The notes: a model not told the origin generated them from the letters alone. DNA of 64,000 nucleotides from Rutstroemia sp. NJR-2017a BVV2 (GCA_002946415.1 NJPS01000057.1:62001-126000); one strand, 5' to 3'. Counted from the first letter of the stretch, positions 20,000-33,500 are shown. Numbers and translations: made by a program.

Positions 20000-22658
20000 A
20001 TGGAGGCTCAGAGCCTGTCCGAGTGTAACATTTGCTCGAAGAAATTCCAGCGAAAAGCACATCTGCTCAGACATCAACAGCAACGTATGTACACGCCCTT
20101 CAATTTCCTATTCTCCGTCTGCAGTCGCCCGTTCATGGTGGTCTGCAGTTTAATGCGGATGCCGAGGTCCGTCCGGCGAGCAAAAAAAAGCATCATTTTC
20201 TAATTTGGACATTATTCTTAGATTCGGGGGTGCGGCCATACAGTTGTGTGTTCTGTTCCAAAACATTCAAACGCAGGTGAGTTTAAATAACCTTCCACGC
20301 GATGTTACACTGCTCCCAACTCTATTCCAACAGGTTCCTTCTGCGGCCAACCCATATGCTAACGAGCGGCGCAGCGATGTTCTCAGGGACCATTTTAGCA
20401 GATGCGAGTTGCGCGGATCTAACGCAATCCCTAATTCCTTGGAGCGAGGTCGCAAGAGACATGCTTGCGATGAATGTAGCAGGTTGAAGGTCAAATGCGA
20501 CAATGATACACCTTGTTCGAAATGCAAAGAATTCGGCAGAGTTTGTCAAAGGGCGAGAGCTTCAAGTATGTTTTTGGGAATGCGCAGAGATTATTTTACA
20601 CACACAGAATGTGCTGATTTCGAAATAGATTCTTCTGCCTCCACCCAAGCTTCGACGAGCCCCTCGCCTAGACTACCTGCTCCTCAGTCCTTGACTCCTC
20701 CTTCTACCACTCCTGAACCTTCGTCCGACCGGAACTCAATTGGGTTTCTTTTGAACTGCCCAAACAATCAGGACTTCATGCATGAATTCCCCAAAGCTTC
20801 CACCGTGAGCCCCAAATCCGGCATCGTGGAATACGCCAATCTTTCTCCACCAAGGATGAATATTGAACCATGGCTGGGAGGTCTGGCGAACGGGAATGGA
20901 CATGGAACTTTACCGAATTACGGATACGGTGCAAATATGGATGTGGACTCCAGTCTCAGCGACTTTCTCGCGAATCTGGAATTCGAAACTTTTGAGCGCC
21001 AGAGACAAATGCAAGGCTGGCAATTTCCGGCGGGCAATGTTGCTTCTTGGTCGGGACCTACGGATTCATTCTACAATTGTAACATTTTGGAGCAAAGGGC
21101 TTTCGATATAAGGGAGAAGCTGAGATATGCTGCTTCGGCGCAAAGTATCCCGAATGTTCTTCCAAAGGAGATGATTGATGCGATTGAGCTGGTCAAGGCC
21201 GATACTATTGCTTCGTTTACGAAGTTGTACTTCAAGCATTGGCATCATCATGCGCCTATGGTTCATGAGGCTTCTTACAATCCATGTACAGCTGCGTTAC
21301 CATTGGTGCTTTCTATCATGAGCTTGGGCGGAATGGTAATTGCTCCCAGTAGATTCGTACTTTACAAAGGCAGGACTAACGGTGTTTCAAGTACTCTAAG
21401 ATCCCCGCGGAGGTGGAGAAAGTGAAATATCTGCTCGATACAATCGAAAGCTACATTTACTCGATCCCCGGGATAAATGACGAGTATGATCTCCCGGGTC
21501 GGGCATATATCAAACGCGGAGAAGACGCGTCGCAGGATTGGCAGCAGTATCAGCTTGAAGAATTCCAGGGGGCGTACTTGATGATTGTCTTACAATACTG
21601 GTCAGGCAACGAAATTGCACGGGCTCGGGTTAGGCAACAGAGATTCTCGCGGCTGATTTCCGTAAGTTTGTTGATTTTCGTTTTCATTTTGATTTTCATT
21701 TTCGTTTTCATTTTCCACTCGGCTTCTCGAATTATGTTTCCCCGTAGGATTCTGGCCCCTAACGATAATCTCTGCAGATATATCGCTGTTTGGGGTTACA
21801 GTGTGTACAGCACACGCCAGGATTTATGATCAAAGACCAGCATTCGTTCAGAAGGTGGATCCGCAAAGAATCTTTTATCCGGTAAGTTCCATCCCCATTC
21901 TCTCCACCTTCTGACTAAAACGGGTAAAGCCCGTGACGCTACTGTGCACATGAATCTTGGAGAAAAAAAAAAGACTCTTGGGCTGACTTGCATGTCATAG
22001 CGTGGCTACCCTGATGATGATGCTGGATAATGCCTTTGCCATTTTCAACAATCTGGCACCGCGTCTGCAGTGGGCGGAAATCGACCTCCCGTTTCCGAGC
22101 GATGACTTGTATTTTAAGGTGGCGAAATACGAGGATTTGAGGAATCATTCTGGCTTTCCTATACCGAAGATGAAGATCAAGGATGCGTTCTTGTTGTTGT
22201 TTTCGCCGGTGGATTCGGCGGAGAGGGATCTGGCGCCTTTGAGGGGTGGGAATCTTACGGCGTTGGATATGCAGATGCTTATGCATGGTATGTTTTTCTT
22301 CTTTTCTTTCTCACTCTAAAATTCCAAGACCCCTACTAACCCCTTCCCAGCCCTCTACGTCCACGTCTGGACCTCCACCTTCTGCAACCCGCTCGTGCAA
22401 CTCCGGATCACCTCCATCCCGTCGCTGGTCGCGCCCTTTAAACTGGCGCTCCGCAATTGGAGAGCGGTGTGGGATGAGATTAAAAACGCGGCGAATGAGG
22501 ACGAGTGGAGGAAATTGGGCTTTCAGAAAACGGCCGAGGCGTATTATGATGCGGTAGGAAAGTTGTTGGGGATTTTTGAGAGGAGGTGCGGGAGCTTTCC
22601 GCCGATTGAGAGTGATTGTGAGAAGGGGATGCATTTGAGGAGGCTGTTGAGTCTGTGA
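20000..22658 (+). CDS. Transcription factor with C2H2, C2HC and Zn2Cys6 zinc domains
   Basis: Eight exons (20000-20084, 20222-20276, 20375-20565, 20629-21335, 21392-21661, 21778-21881, 22001-22287, 22351-22658) give 668 aa. Finger 1 has C9, C12, H25 and H29, finger 2 C37, C40, H53 and C57, and a Zn2Cys6 binuclear cluster spans C78-C104 (ACDECSRLKVKCDNDTPCSKC). A Ser/Pro/Thr-rich linker follows, then a fungal-type middle region with LYFKHWHHHAPMVHE, FRRWIRKESFIRVATL and LDNAFAIFNNLAPRLQWAE, typical of this regulator family. H29 is assembled across the first intron. The 63-bp intron 20566-20628 (GTATGT to GAAATAG) is in frame with no stop; retaining it would add 21 residues after RARAS. It is a nuclear DNA-binding regulator; target genes are unknown, and no metabolic cluster adjoins it. 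Confidence 0.9.
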
Positions 22659-22974
22659 GTGGGTTTCGGGGGAAGGGTTTGGTGTTTGATGAAAAGGGGA
22701 GAGGAGATTGTATATACAGGATGGAAAGAAAGGATATAAAGGTTTATATGAGGGTTTTACATAGTTTGCAGGTTTCTCGCATTCTTCGCTTGAGGGATTG
22801 GGTTATAGGGTATGGTATGGAAAGGTACGAGGTGTTCACTTATGGCCTGTTATATACTATATGAATGGATGGACAGATGGTATGGGATTGGATGGGATTG
22901 GAGTTTAAGGCAGGGAGTTAAGGGAGTGAGATACGGGTATGATGGATGGATGGATTGGATGGGTAAATAGTTGT

Positions 22975-23032
22975 AGATACAGATACAGATACAGATATAT
23001 ATACAGATACAGATACAAATACAGACAGATAC
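22975..23032. repeat. (AGATAC)n microsatellite
   Basis: About nine hexamer units of AGATAC are present with a few substitutions (ATATAT, AAATAC, AGACAG). Confidence 0.8.
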
Positions 23033-23704
23033 TAGTGCACAGCAAGTAATTACTGTCGAGATGGGATTATGATTTGCTGTTCAGTGTTTGTGTATGTTTG
23101 GGGTAGTGGATGGGTTGTGGTGTGATGAGATGGGATGGAAGTTTTTGATAGTGCCGTGCCAGAGGTTGGGGGTGAACTTTAGGGGTGGAAGGTTAGAGTT
23201 ATGTAACCAGCTGGATGGGTATAGGGTAGGAAATCGTATAGGTCGGGGAGGAAGTGAGTGACATGGAGAAAGATGGAGATGCAAACCCAGACAAATCATC
23301 TCGGGCATATTCTGACCAGCGGCGGGAATCACTCGGCAGCTGTGGTAAGTATGCTGCTTGAGTTGAGACTGTGGAGTTGATTTGGGGTCAAGGTGTATGG
23401 AATGGATTGCGGTTTATCATAAATGGAGAAAGGACAAGAGAGAAAGATTGTAATTTTTTTGGATTTGAGTGCAGTGCAGTAGGGGTGCAAAATCCTCTTC
23501 ACTTACTTAGATACATAACATTAGCACAACATAATACAACGCCCAGGTTATTTTGAAAGGCAGATGAAGATGCATGGGTAGGGAAGCAGAGATCATGAAT
23601 TCATGAACTGGCCGGCTTAATAACTGTAGCTACAGATGTAAATCCAAGTCCAAGACTTGGAAAAAGCAGAGATATCTCAGGGACTTGTTCTATTCGGTGG
23701 GTTA

Positions 23705-23870
23705 GAGAGCTCGCATTCTCCTCCGGACACGAATGCGAAATTCGGAGGGTTAGATAGATAGTAAGAGTTGTGAGTTTATCGTATGTAGGTCAAGGCTTGT
23801 TCTGTTCTATGCATAAGGATAGAGAGCTCCGCCCTCTCTCGCTCCGGATACGGATGCGAAATTCGGAGGG
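23705..23870. repeat. Diverged direct repeat with internal hairpin
   Basis: Two copies (about 23705-23750 and 23821-23870) share AGAGAGCTC at one end and ATGCGAAATTCGGAGGG at the other. Each contains CTCCGGA and TTCGGAGG about 13 bp apart, which can pair as a short stem. Confidence 0.6.
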
Positions 23871-26193
23871 ATATAGACATATCACGCCTTATATGTATTT
23901 CAACCTTACCTAAAAATAGTCCGTCCGGCCGTCGGATGGATGGTAGAGTCGAAGCGGGAGTCAGTCGGTAGTTCGAGAACACGGGGCAAGGGAGGAAAAA
24001 AGCAATTATCCCGCTTCGGGATTTCTCCTCCTCTTTGCGAAGTACGATAAGATGTAGGCAAGTATGAGATAGACCTGATACGGTATATGCCAAAAGTGGC
24101 GTCACTTTTGGCTTCACAACCCAACAAATCAAAAGCCTCTCAAAACGAGCCCTAAATGCGAGAACGGTTAAGGTGGGCGGGGGTGTGGATGGATGGATGA
24201 TGGGAATGAGGGAAAGAGAGATGGGTTGGGTTGGGTTGCGGGAATTTTGGGGGAAATCTTTGATGGTTGGGCGTTTAAGGTTATTCTTAGCTAAATTCTT
24301 TGTCAGGAGGTAGGTGGTTACGGGTTGGGGGCTGTGTGTTGGAGGCTGTGGGTTAAGGGTTTTGTGCGTGGAGGGGTGGGTGGGTGGAGAGAGGGATGGG
24401 TGTATGTATGTATGGGAGGTACTGCGGTAGAGGAGAATGGAAGGGGAGGAGAGGAGAGGGATCTAGGTCGACGGATTGGGTTTGGGGGTACGAGATTTGC
24501 AGTTGAGATGCATTTCTGTAAGTTATGAGGATGCAAAGAGATAGTCTGAGGGACGTTGCGCCTTGAGGAGTATTAGAGTATCAAAACTTGGACTGCGAAT
24601 TGGATCGCACTATGAGTGCAACCCAATATATTGATGACTACCATGTATATCAAGAAGAAAATTCGCAACCAATCTGGGGCATAAGTCTTTGTTCATACAA
24701 AATACTTCGTAGATGGGGGTTCCCCAAAGGGATGAGTAGCATCGCTTAGAACAAATAGTCGGGTGTGTTGGTTGTTGTATATACCTCATAGTGAATGGAA
24801 TAATCCCAGAATGCATCATCACCGCCCAGAACAGTTATGGGCTAGATCTCCGGGATTGGGAATCCTTCGCGGGCTTGAACTGATTGTTTGGGTAGGATGG
24901 AGGATCATCTGTCTGTGATTGGTTAGTCGGGACTTGGTCTGAAAAACGTGTATTTTGCAGCATGGTCGAGTACCTTGTGAAAACAGCTAATTCATTCCAA
25001 ATCTACCAGGTGACTTACACATATTGCGCAAACTGCACAGCTGGAACCAACAATTGATTGCGACTTCTGGAGAGCAAGTTACAAGCGACATGCAGAGGTG
25101 CATTGAGTCATTCCACAAGCGTAAATTACGCTTTCTGGGGAACAACACGAGGAATAGCCTCATATTTCGTGACAGGGTTCTCACGGAATGAACCCTTTTA
25201 GTGCCGGGTCCCTTTACCGTTTCTTTCATGACTGTCACGTGACAGTATTTGGGAAATCGTACATGCGCTCGTACGATAGGCCCGAGCGCTGACAAATACC
25301 CTCCCGCTATGTACGTACACAGCCATTTTTTATGTCAAATATCCACATCGTCCACGTCTCGGGATCGTACACTACTGCACACAGAACTGTACTAGCACTG
25401 CAGTAAAAACGTTGAAGGATCGCGCTATAATTTCTCTCTGCCAGTGGGGCGGGGATACCTGATATTTCTTCCTCTGCCCTGCAAGAACAAGGCAGAGTGC
25501 AATGATCCTGCCCATCCGGTACATATGACTCTGAGGGATTGCAGTATGCATGCGTGCTACGTCTATCCTCTGCATCGGCGTGCATCCAGGCCTGTATTGG
25601 AAAAGATTATCTAGATCATCTGTGCGTTATTAATATATGAGTCTGATAAGAGCCTCGCATGCGTCTAGTATGGTCTGAGAAGGTCTGTCTTCTGCCAAGC
25701 TTTCATCCCACTCTTGCCACGTTTTTTTTTTCTCGTCCATTCTTCATCCTTCCCAGCATCGGTTATGTTTGCCGCACGAACCAGCATGTGGCGCTTAAAG
25801 GGACAAACATGTAGGCTCACTGTACGTGTGTTTTGGGTGCGTTAAATGTTGCCGACTTGCTTTCTTGCTTGGGTAAGGAGGAGTTCGCTTAATCTGGTGC
25901 TGGGGAGTCACGCGGTAGTCACGCGGTGGGTTTAGCCATGCCATAACAACACCAAATTGCGATTGAAACTCTTTCCATATTATCAATAAATGAACTCAAA
26001 TACTCCTCAAAATAGTCCTCGTATTATATCCAAGCACTTTCAAGGAGCCTTGCCATTATTCTATATGAATCTACTACTCAAAGTGAGCAACTTCCGGCAT
26101 GGCCATAACAAAATCTAGTAATGGCTTTGAGCCCCACGTAGCCTCAAGCAGAGTGCTCCTCACGCAGGCTTTTACTGCTGCTAATATAACCGT

Positions 26194-27694
26194 TTAAAGA
26201 TTAATAGGAATTATAGAATTTGGAATACCACCATTTGGGTACAATGTAGCAAAATCAACTCCAAATTCTTGACTGATACCCAACACGGAAGGCGTTCGAA
26301 GAACCTCCTTTGGTATATCAAGAACGATACCCGCAGAGCCTTGAGCCGCATCGAGATGTCCTGCTGATTGAACAACTAAAGAGCGAAATTCTTCGTTGCT
26401 TATAACGAGAATGCCGACTATCTTTGCAGCCAGGTCGTGCGCCTCCAGAAGCTCTTGAAGTACAATATCAAGCTCGTAAAGCGTCTGAGATGCAATAAGA
26501 TCTCTCTTTGTAATGCCTTTTTGAATAGCTGGCTCTAAAATATCCTCCAAGGCTTGGATTTGATCCACCGACAAGTTCAGCGAAGTTTTCGGCACCCGGA
26601 GAATCTTTTGCCACCAAGTAGATATCCCTCCGCGTGCCACGGCATGCTCAACAAGCTTTTGGCAAGGAGCTAGACATCAGCTCTTCTTATAACAAAAGTA
26701 TCAAAGCCTTCATCTCTTGAATCACTATTGGTTCCATTGACGTCTCTCTCGGGTGGTAGTCGTACCCAAGCGCTCGATGCCCGTGTATACGTCGTTGAGA
26801 AGTAAAAATCCAGCTCAGGAGACACTGTAAGATCAAAATCTACTTCTTCCAAGCCGTGGATGGTGTCCTCCACAACGCCAAAGGATTGTTTTATATCGCG
26901 AAGCCAATCTAGTTGATCATTGAAGGCCGTGAAGCCACAAGCCCTAAGTCGTCCCGGAGCTCGAAGATCCGTCTTTTGAACAGCTCTATGCGGTCTACTG
27001 GTCACTTTGACGCGAACGGGTCGCCCCGTCTGATTCACAATATCATGATTGGAGTCTGAGTCGGAATTCGCGACATCAAAGCGAAGTGATTGTGCTTGCT
27101 GCTTTTCCATTATGTTGCTTTGCTTCTTTTTCCGTTCAACGTCACCCAAGCTATAGACGTTATTTTCGTCAATTAGGATTGCATCAAGGGCAAGCCAGAG
27201 GAGTTGTTCCAACGAGAGGACATCAGTTGGGAAAGTGCCAATTGCCGCTTGGTCATGACGTACAATTTAGCAACTCCCCTTAAAAGCGTAGATTGACGCG
27301 GCGTTCCGCGCATGCTATCGACTGGTATCTCCCTTCAGACACTTTATTTGGTATACTTCGACTAACAGTCCAAGTCTCACCTAGGATGTTCCTAAGGTTG
27401 ATGTCAAGCCATGGTGCGTGCAATCCAGGGAGATCAGAGTTGCACCCGTAAAAGCAGGCTTCTTGTCAAGTATTGGTGCCCTTATCTTTCGGAAAAGCCT
27501 TATTTTGTTGCTCGCCCAAACTCCTTTGGTCACATAGCCACGACTATCAACGATGTTATTCAAAGCAAGATGCCTCTCTGTGCGAGATGCCTGCCAAATC
27601 AATAATGGTCCAATGATTCCTATGAGGGCTAGAATAGCTAACCCTACAGCTACCCAAGTTCCGATCTACCGGCAAGCGAAATAAGATCGCCCAT
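26194..27694 (-). pseudogene. Pseudogene of a single-pass membrane protein family
   Basis: Reading the minus strand from an ATG at 27694, coding blocks continue in shifting frames. They are MGDLISLAGR; a block starting GTWVAVGLAILALIGIIGP (a membrane segment) and running through WQASRTERHLALNNIV; a block with WLDINLRNILGETW; a block with PTDVLSLEQLLWLALDAILID, which runs to FVIRRADV; and a last block from CQKLVEHAVARGG to the stop at 26194. Adjacent blocks are related by single-base shifts: at the last junction (near 26670) one missing base turns DVLAPCQK into a stop. At least three such breaks exist. The order membrane helix, linker, soluble C-terminus looks like one fungal protein family of unknown function. 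Some breaks might be introns, but the last one has no suitable splice sites. Confidence 0.6.
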
Positions 27695-28629
27695 TATTTC
27701 TCGACTTCTTAAGGATTGAGATGTAAAGAGTTGTACTCAAGAATTATTTGATGACGATTTAAACACGGTATATGTAATGATTGAGTAAAAACCGTCTCTA
27801 ATCAAATATATCAAGGTGAAAAACTTTTCACACATAGTATAAAATCGAGGGTTCTGCTATTCATAGCTTAACGAGATGGTGGTTCAGCTTGTTCGCTGAA
27901 TGTAACCTCGTAGGATGGGCTGCATGGGATCACGGGGCTTGAGGCTGAAATAAATAGTTAGTCATTGTAGAACCTCTGGGAAGAGTTATATGATTTGACT
28001 GTCCCTTCAGACCTCACCGATCCCATTGTAGGGGGAGGCAATGGGAGCAGTAGGATAGTAGAGAACGAAGGTCTATATGAACAGGATGGATTCCCTGAGT
28101 GAATAGAGCTTTATGCTCAACTCAATCATCGTTGTACCTAGGACCTTGATAGTTACAAGTCATATTGCTCGTATGATTACTCGCGAATTCGGAATCCATA
28201 TTTGAAGTCCTGACTCCTCAGCAATAAATTTAGAACCTGATCAATCCTAGTCGCCGGCTTGGGTCATTTCAACGTTATCTAGAAGGCACCACCGGATATT
28301 TGAAGCGTAAATAGCTTGATTCTTGCACCAAATAACTGAGATCTCAAGAACCCATTGATCTTTAGAAAGAGAACAGGTAATCGTCCATATTGGCCCTAGT
28401 AAATGTAATAAAGTACTGCTATAATGGGTGGAGTTTCGCAGTGCCCCAGAATGAAGGTATCCATATACTGAGTGAAGTACTCTTATAGTCCATATTCACA
28501 AGAAATGAAGTAAAAGAAACAATAAAGTCTCCGCATCACCACTATCGTTTCCCCCTCCCACCTTCCCACCGAGCACCCGCCTCACCATTCGTGAGGGAAA
28601 TCACTACCAGCCTCATCCCAATTACCTCC
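27695..28629. other. AT-rich intergenic region
   Basis: About 0.9 kb between the pseudogene and the laccase 3' end. I see no gene, repeat or RNA. Confidence 0.45.
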
Positions 28630-30594
28630 CTAAATCCCCGAATCACCCTGCAAATACACTTCCGTCGGGACATACCTATCCCACGCGGCACACGTATTCT
28701 GGAAAGCGCTCACCGCAGCCGTCCCCAGCGCCCCCACAATGGCACTCTCGCTCTCCACAAACTGCACCGCCAGCCCCTCCGATGCATGCCATGCGATGTG
28801 GCAATGCATGAGCCAGGAGCCCGGATTATCGATTTTGAACGCGATGACGAGATAGCCGGCAGCGGGAAGAGTCATCACGTCGCGGCGGGGAGGGTTGATC
28901 AGGTTTAGGGGGGTGGCGGATGTGTAGGTGCCGGTGCCTTGGGCGAGGGTCCAGAAGTCATGGCCGTGGAGATGGATGGGGTGGGAGGCGCTGGAAGGGA
29001 GGTTAGTTGGGGGGAGTGAGATGGGGAGATTTTATGATGGAAGATTGGGGGTGGATGATTAGGGGGAAGTACTCACGCTATGGGAGCTGCATTGTTGATG
29101 GCGAAGACGGCCCAGCCTTTATTTGCCGTAGTTGACTGCCAATCATTAGCATGGAAATAAGTAAGAAAGGAAGGAGTTAACATACGCTAATCGGAATAAC
29201 ATTGTATGGAGTCGGCCAAATATTTCCACCGTCAAGAATAGTAAGAAGCGTCGGATCCGTCCAATTCAGGTACAACGAACTTCCGTTAAAAGTCCATTCC
29301 GCATAAGGCACAAAGATATTACTCAACGTACTAGTAATGACCGACCCGACCGTGACGTCCATTGGGAGGAACGGAACAAGACTGGCGAGTGGCTCGTCAA
29401 GACAACTTGTGCTAACCGTCACGGTGCTGACTGATGTGGGATCCGCTTTGCTTGAGGCGTCGTATCGGATGATTCCGGTCATGTTCGCAGGGAGAGCATT
29501 CGTAGAGCACGCGCTTTGCCATCCAGCTCTTAGCCAGTAGTTGCCTGGAGCCGCATTGGCAGTGACGACAATGTCGTACCGTTGGCCGATGTTCACTAAG
29601 AGACTGGTAGCGGTGTAAGGAACAATAGGAACGAAGTCATTTGCTATGACTTGGAAGCTATGTCCATCGATGGAAAATTGAAAGTGCCCTTCGAGTGCAG
29701 TGTTGACTATGCGGATCAGATATTTCTTGCCGGATACAAATGTCTTCTGATACTTAACTCCACCTCCTTTGCAATTAACATCGGTCGAACCAACACAGTT
29801 ATACGTATTAGTGCCATTGATGAGACCATTTGCGAGTGAAGGTGGTCCTGCTACTTTTGCTAGATCCCATAATTTTGCTACTGGGGTATGAGACCAATCG
29901 CTAAGAAACAAGACGCCGAGATCAGTGTCATAGTTGGCAGTAGCAGGGCCATGAATGATCAAAGGGCCGAGGAGTCCATCTGCGTATTGTAAAGTGAAGT
30001 GAGAGTGGTACCAAGAGCTTCCATATTGCTCAGCACGGAATGAATAGGTCATCGAGCTTCCAGGTGGTACAGGGCACTGCGTAACACCAGGCACCCCATC
30101 TGAGGTTCCACTGTTCAATTGTCTGACTCCATGCCAGTGAATGGCGGTTCCATTATGCTGAAGGTTGTTTGTTACGTGGACCACGATGTTGTCGCCCCAG
30201 TTTGCCTCGATCAGGGGACCTGGAAATGATCCGTTGAAGTTAATAGTCTGGCGAGCGTATCCATCGGGACTGAGAGTTGTGTTTTGCACGCTCAACCAGT
30301 ACTATTTGGATTGTATTAGTATATCTTTCGTGAGTCAGAGCTAGGAATTCTTACCTCCCGAGTAACGCCGGTATTGGGAATAGTGGTATACCAGTTTGTA
30401 GACGTAGAGTACTGCCCCCAGCAGTTCCTTGATGTAGCACTGTTGGTACAAGCTTGACGAGGTTCAAAAGAAGACGGCACTACCTCTGCAGCATAAGGCA
30501 AGGCAGAAGCCAAAGGAAGTAGTGCTAGAGCCGCAAGCGAAGTAAAGAGTGCAATCTTCATGGTGAAGTTGGTCATGATTCTGTGAAGAATCAT
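28630..30594 (-). CDS. Secreted laccase (multicopper oxidase)
   Basis: Four exons (30594-30355, 30301-29186, 29135-29077, 28990-28630) give 591 aa, or 580 if translation starts at the third Met (30561). The later Met directly precedes a classic signal peptide (KIALFTSLAALALLPLASA), so I favour it. Copper ligand motifs are complete: HWHGVRQ, WYHSHF, HPIHLHGHDFW and HCHIAWHASEGL. The protein oxidises phenols and reduces oxygen to water outside the cell. The C-terminus ends DSGI; ascomycete laccases are cut at a similar DSGL/I/V site, and the end plugs the channel to the trinuclear copper site. Several NGS/NGT sites fit N-glycosylation. The residue after HCHIAWH in the T1 copper site is followed by Ala and Leu rather than Met, as in higher-potential laccases. 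Its neighbours are gene-free, so no pathway is implied. Confidence 0.96.
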
Positions 30595-33500
30595 GGAAGA
30601 ATGTATAAGTTTTCTGTGTGAATCTGAGTGAATGTTGAGCTGGAGATGATATTTCTAGGAGAACTCCTTACTCTTCTTATACATGACTTGATGCCCCCCT
30701 GGACTACTCTGTGCTCGCCATTTTTGTCCTGTCTCATGGGGAAAATGAGTGTCGCCGAACTCACTCCTGGATATGCAAGTAGAGATTGCTCGACAATGCT
30801 CAAGTGACTTGCTTCTGCAGAAACCCAGGGCATCTAATCCCCAATGCAGTCCAGAGCCCGCGGATTGTAGCTTCGAGAATGCTCAACTGACTTGATTTTG
30901 CAGTAACTCGCCGTGACTCATTTCCACCATTCTCCCCTTTCTGAGATAGAGAAAGTATATCCTCCAATATTGGGTAGCATCGCCAAGCTCTTCACGTCGG
31001 TAGAAGCGCCTGATGATAATCTTACACTGCAGCACTGCTCTATGTTACTCCTATCTATCGACTGTGCAGTAACTTTGACGTGAACGACATGAGGCAGCTT
31101 CTTTTTTAGGAAAAGAGCAAGAATGAAAGATAGGATAATTACTGCTTTCCCAGTGGCGCACATAGCTTACATGATGGTGAAGCATTGCATATGTGGGTGG
31201 AAATATGATCTCAATACCCCTTGGATAACATGGATTCGAGGTCTGTAAATATGCCGAAACTCATACAACCACAGCGAAGAAATTTAACAACGACCGTAAC
31301 TTCAAATGTTTGCTAACAATTTTGCTTGCTACAAATCCATGATGAGTAGTCGTACAGACTCGTTCTGAGCCGAAGCAACCGAGTGAGCCTCAATATCGTA
31401 ATAGATCTGTGAAAACATGCTTCAGTAGCCATGAAAATTATGAACCCTTTCAACAGCTCTCGGTCACTATTCCGAACCCTTTTTGCGTAATCGTAGGCAT
31501 GTAGCGCCTTTCATGCTTCGCTAGTCGCCGAGACATGGATAATAGCCCCAGAGAATCCCCCATTAGGTTTTAAGATTGCATAACCTTTCGCCGGATAGAT
31601 ATCTACTGGCTGAGGTGCCAGATCTTGATAAAGAATGAATCAAGCATCTGATGGTACCTGCTTGATGCGTGCCCATCTCCTTCCAAACAAGCTTAAAAGG
31701 GATTTGAGGTGCGTGCTTACAGCTCAGGGGACCAAAACCTAAATGTATTGTGCCACATAGGCGGAAGTATTGTGCCGTTGGTTTTTGGCTCTCTGCTGCA
31801 TTTGACTTGGCTGATTGAGCCGCAGACCAGAAACCCGCAGAGTGCAGATCCGAAGCATATGCTTTGAGTACACTTACCAAAACCCCAAGCCAGGGTCATT
31901 GAGTCAAAATCTAGAGATCATATCAATCTTTGACTCGGAAGCCTGTACAGTACGAGCTGGTATACCATCAGATAAAATAACACTTGGTATTGTCTTGTGG
32001 TTGGTGCAATAAGTCAACGCCGTGCGTCGGGCAACCAACGTCTACATGGGGTGGTAGCGAGCGACTTGATGACGACGACTATTCATTTGATGGTGGGGTA
32101 ATGAGTGAACAGTTGCGGCAGCCACCCTGGCCCTGTAAGACATGAGTTGTTTTCTGCAGAAGCGAGATAGGGATGAATAAGGGGGGTGTTCGGCGCTTGG
32201 AACCTGCAATAGAATTAGCATGAAGGTTTCTCCCGACCTAGAGTGTGGAGAGAAAGTATTGAGATCTTAGATATGCAGGAGGTAGGTGCCGGCCAACTAT
32301 TATCCAGAAAGGGTCGAGAGAGTAGCATGTAATTTGAAAGGTGATAATGTTGTGCAACTGCGGAATAAGCTGTCATCGAACATCAGACCAAACATTCATT
32401 TCTTCCATTGAAGACCACGGTGAATTGTAGAATTTCACTAATGTCTGTATCGTGTAAGAGTGTAGTCTCAGGACCAAGGCCTCGTTCTCAGTCGGAGAAT
32501 ATGCGGATCTTGAAATTCACCGATTATTGAGAGATCTTGGCACCAGGAAGAACCCTAGGCAGTCATTTCGGTCCCGAGTCAGCAAATCCACCATCTCACC
32601 TCTGAGTGGTCAACATGGCTATACCATCCCAACAGAGATATTGAGGTTGGTGGGATGGTCGTGTGGTAACCGACTGATATTCCAAACTTGGATTCAGCTG
32701 CATCTAACAAACTCAACATGACCACCGTGTGTATTGTGGCCGGTGATCGTATGAAAGCATCGCAATAAGGGATAAGAGGGACTTGACCAGAAAGTGCAAA
32801 ATTCCTGTTGCGAAGTAGAGTACCCAACACGGAATTGCGCAGCGACCTAATGACCTTCGAGAGACGGTGCAAATGAGGAGCAAGATCCCATGCTGCTCCG
32901 AACAATTCTCGCCTTGAGAGTGGTTTGAACCGTGCTTGAGGTCTTCTAAGAGCCCCCTAAGATGCCGTGTTGGGACAGTGAGTTCTCAGCAGAGTTGCAA
33001 AGGCAGTAGACGATGTGTGCTTAGCAACTCACACAATTGAAAAGTATGTAGCTGTTCATCTTCGCTCGAGGGATCGAGGGCTCGAGAAACACGGAACTAA
33101 ACTTGCTGTGGGTTTGGTGCTTTAAAGCACTGATGTCGACCTGACTCAGAGGTTAACCTTAACCTTAAACGCGCGTCGACTTCGTCGGCAAACACTTTAA
33201 AATGCCCTTCCAGAACACATTCCAAAACCCAGCTCTCTCCATCTATATGATTGTCATTAATACATACTTATTTGTGGTATGATCTCCATGACTCCTCATC
33301 TTTGGAAATGCGCTTAATCGAGCTCTTACCTATCTCTGCGAAACCGCAATTCCTGCATGGAACCAAGAGCTGGAGCCTGCATGTGTAGCTAAGACGCCCC
33401 CTCACTCTTTTCGTTCTTCCACCTTCGACGATAGCTAACGATATATATTTCACTTCCAGAAATGAAAAATCTCCACCGCTTCTATACCTCCCTATATATG

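Larger units (their letters stand above)
22659..26193. other. Gene-poor 3.5-kb spacer
   Basis: No gene is recognised. It holds an AGATAC microsatellite (22975-23032), a diverged direct repeat with a small hairpin (23705-23870), and GGATGGATGG-type low complexity around 24170-24450. Open frames here are short and lack domains. Confidence 0.5.
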
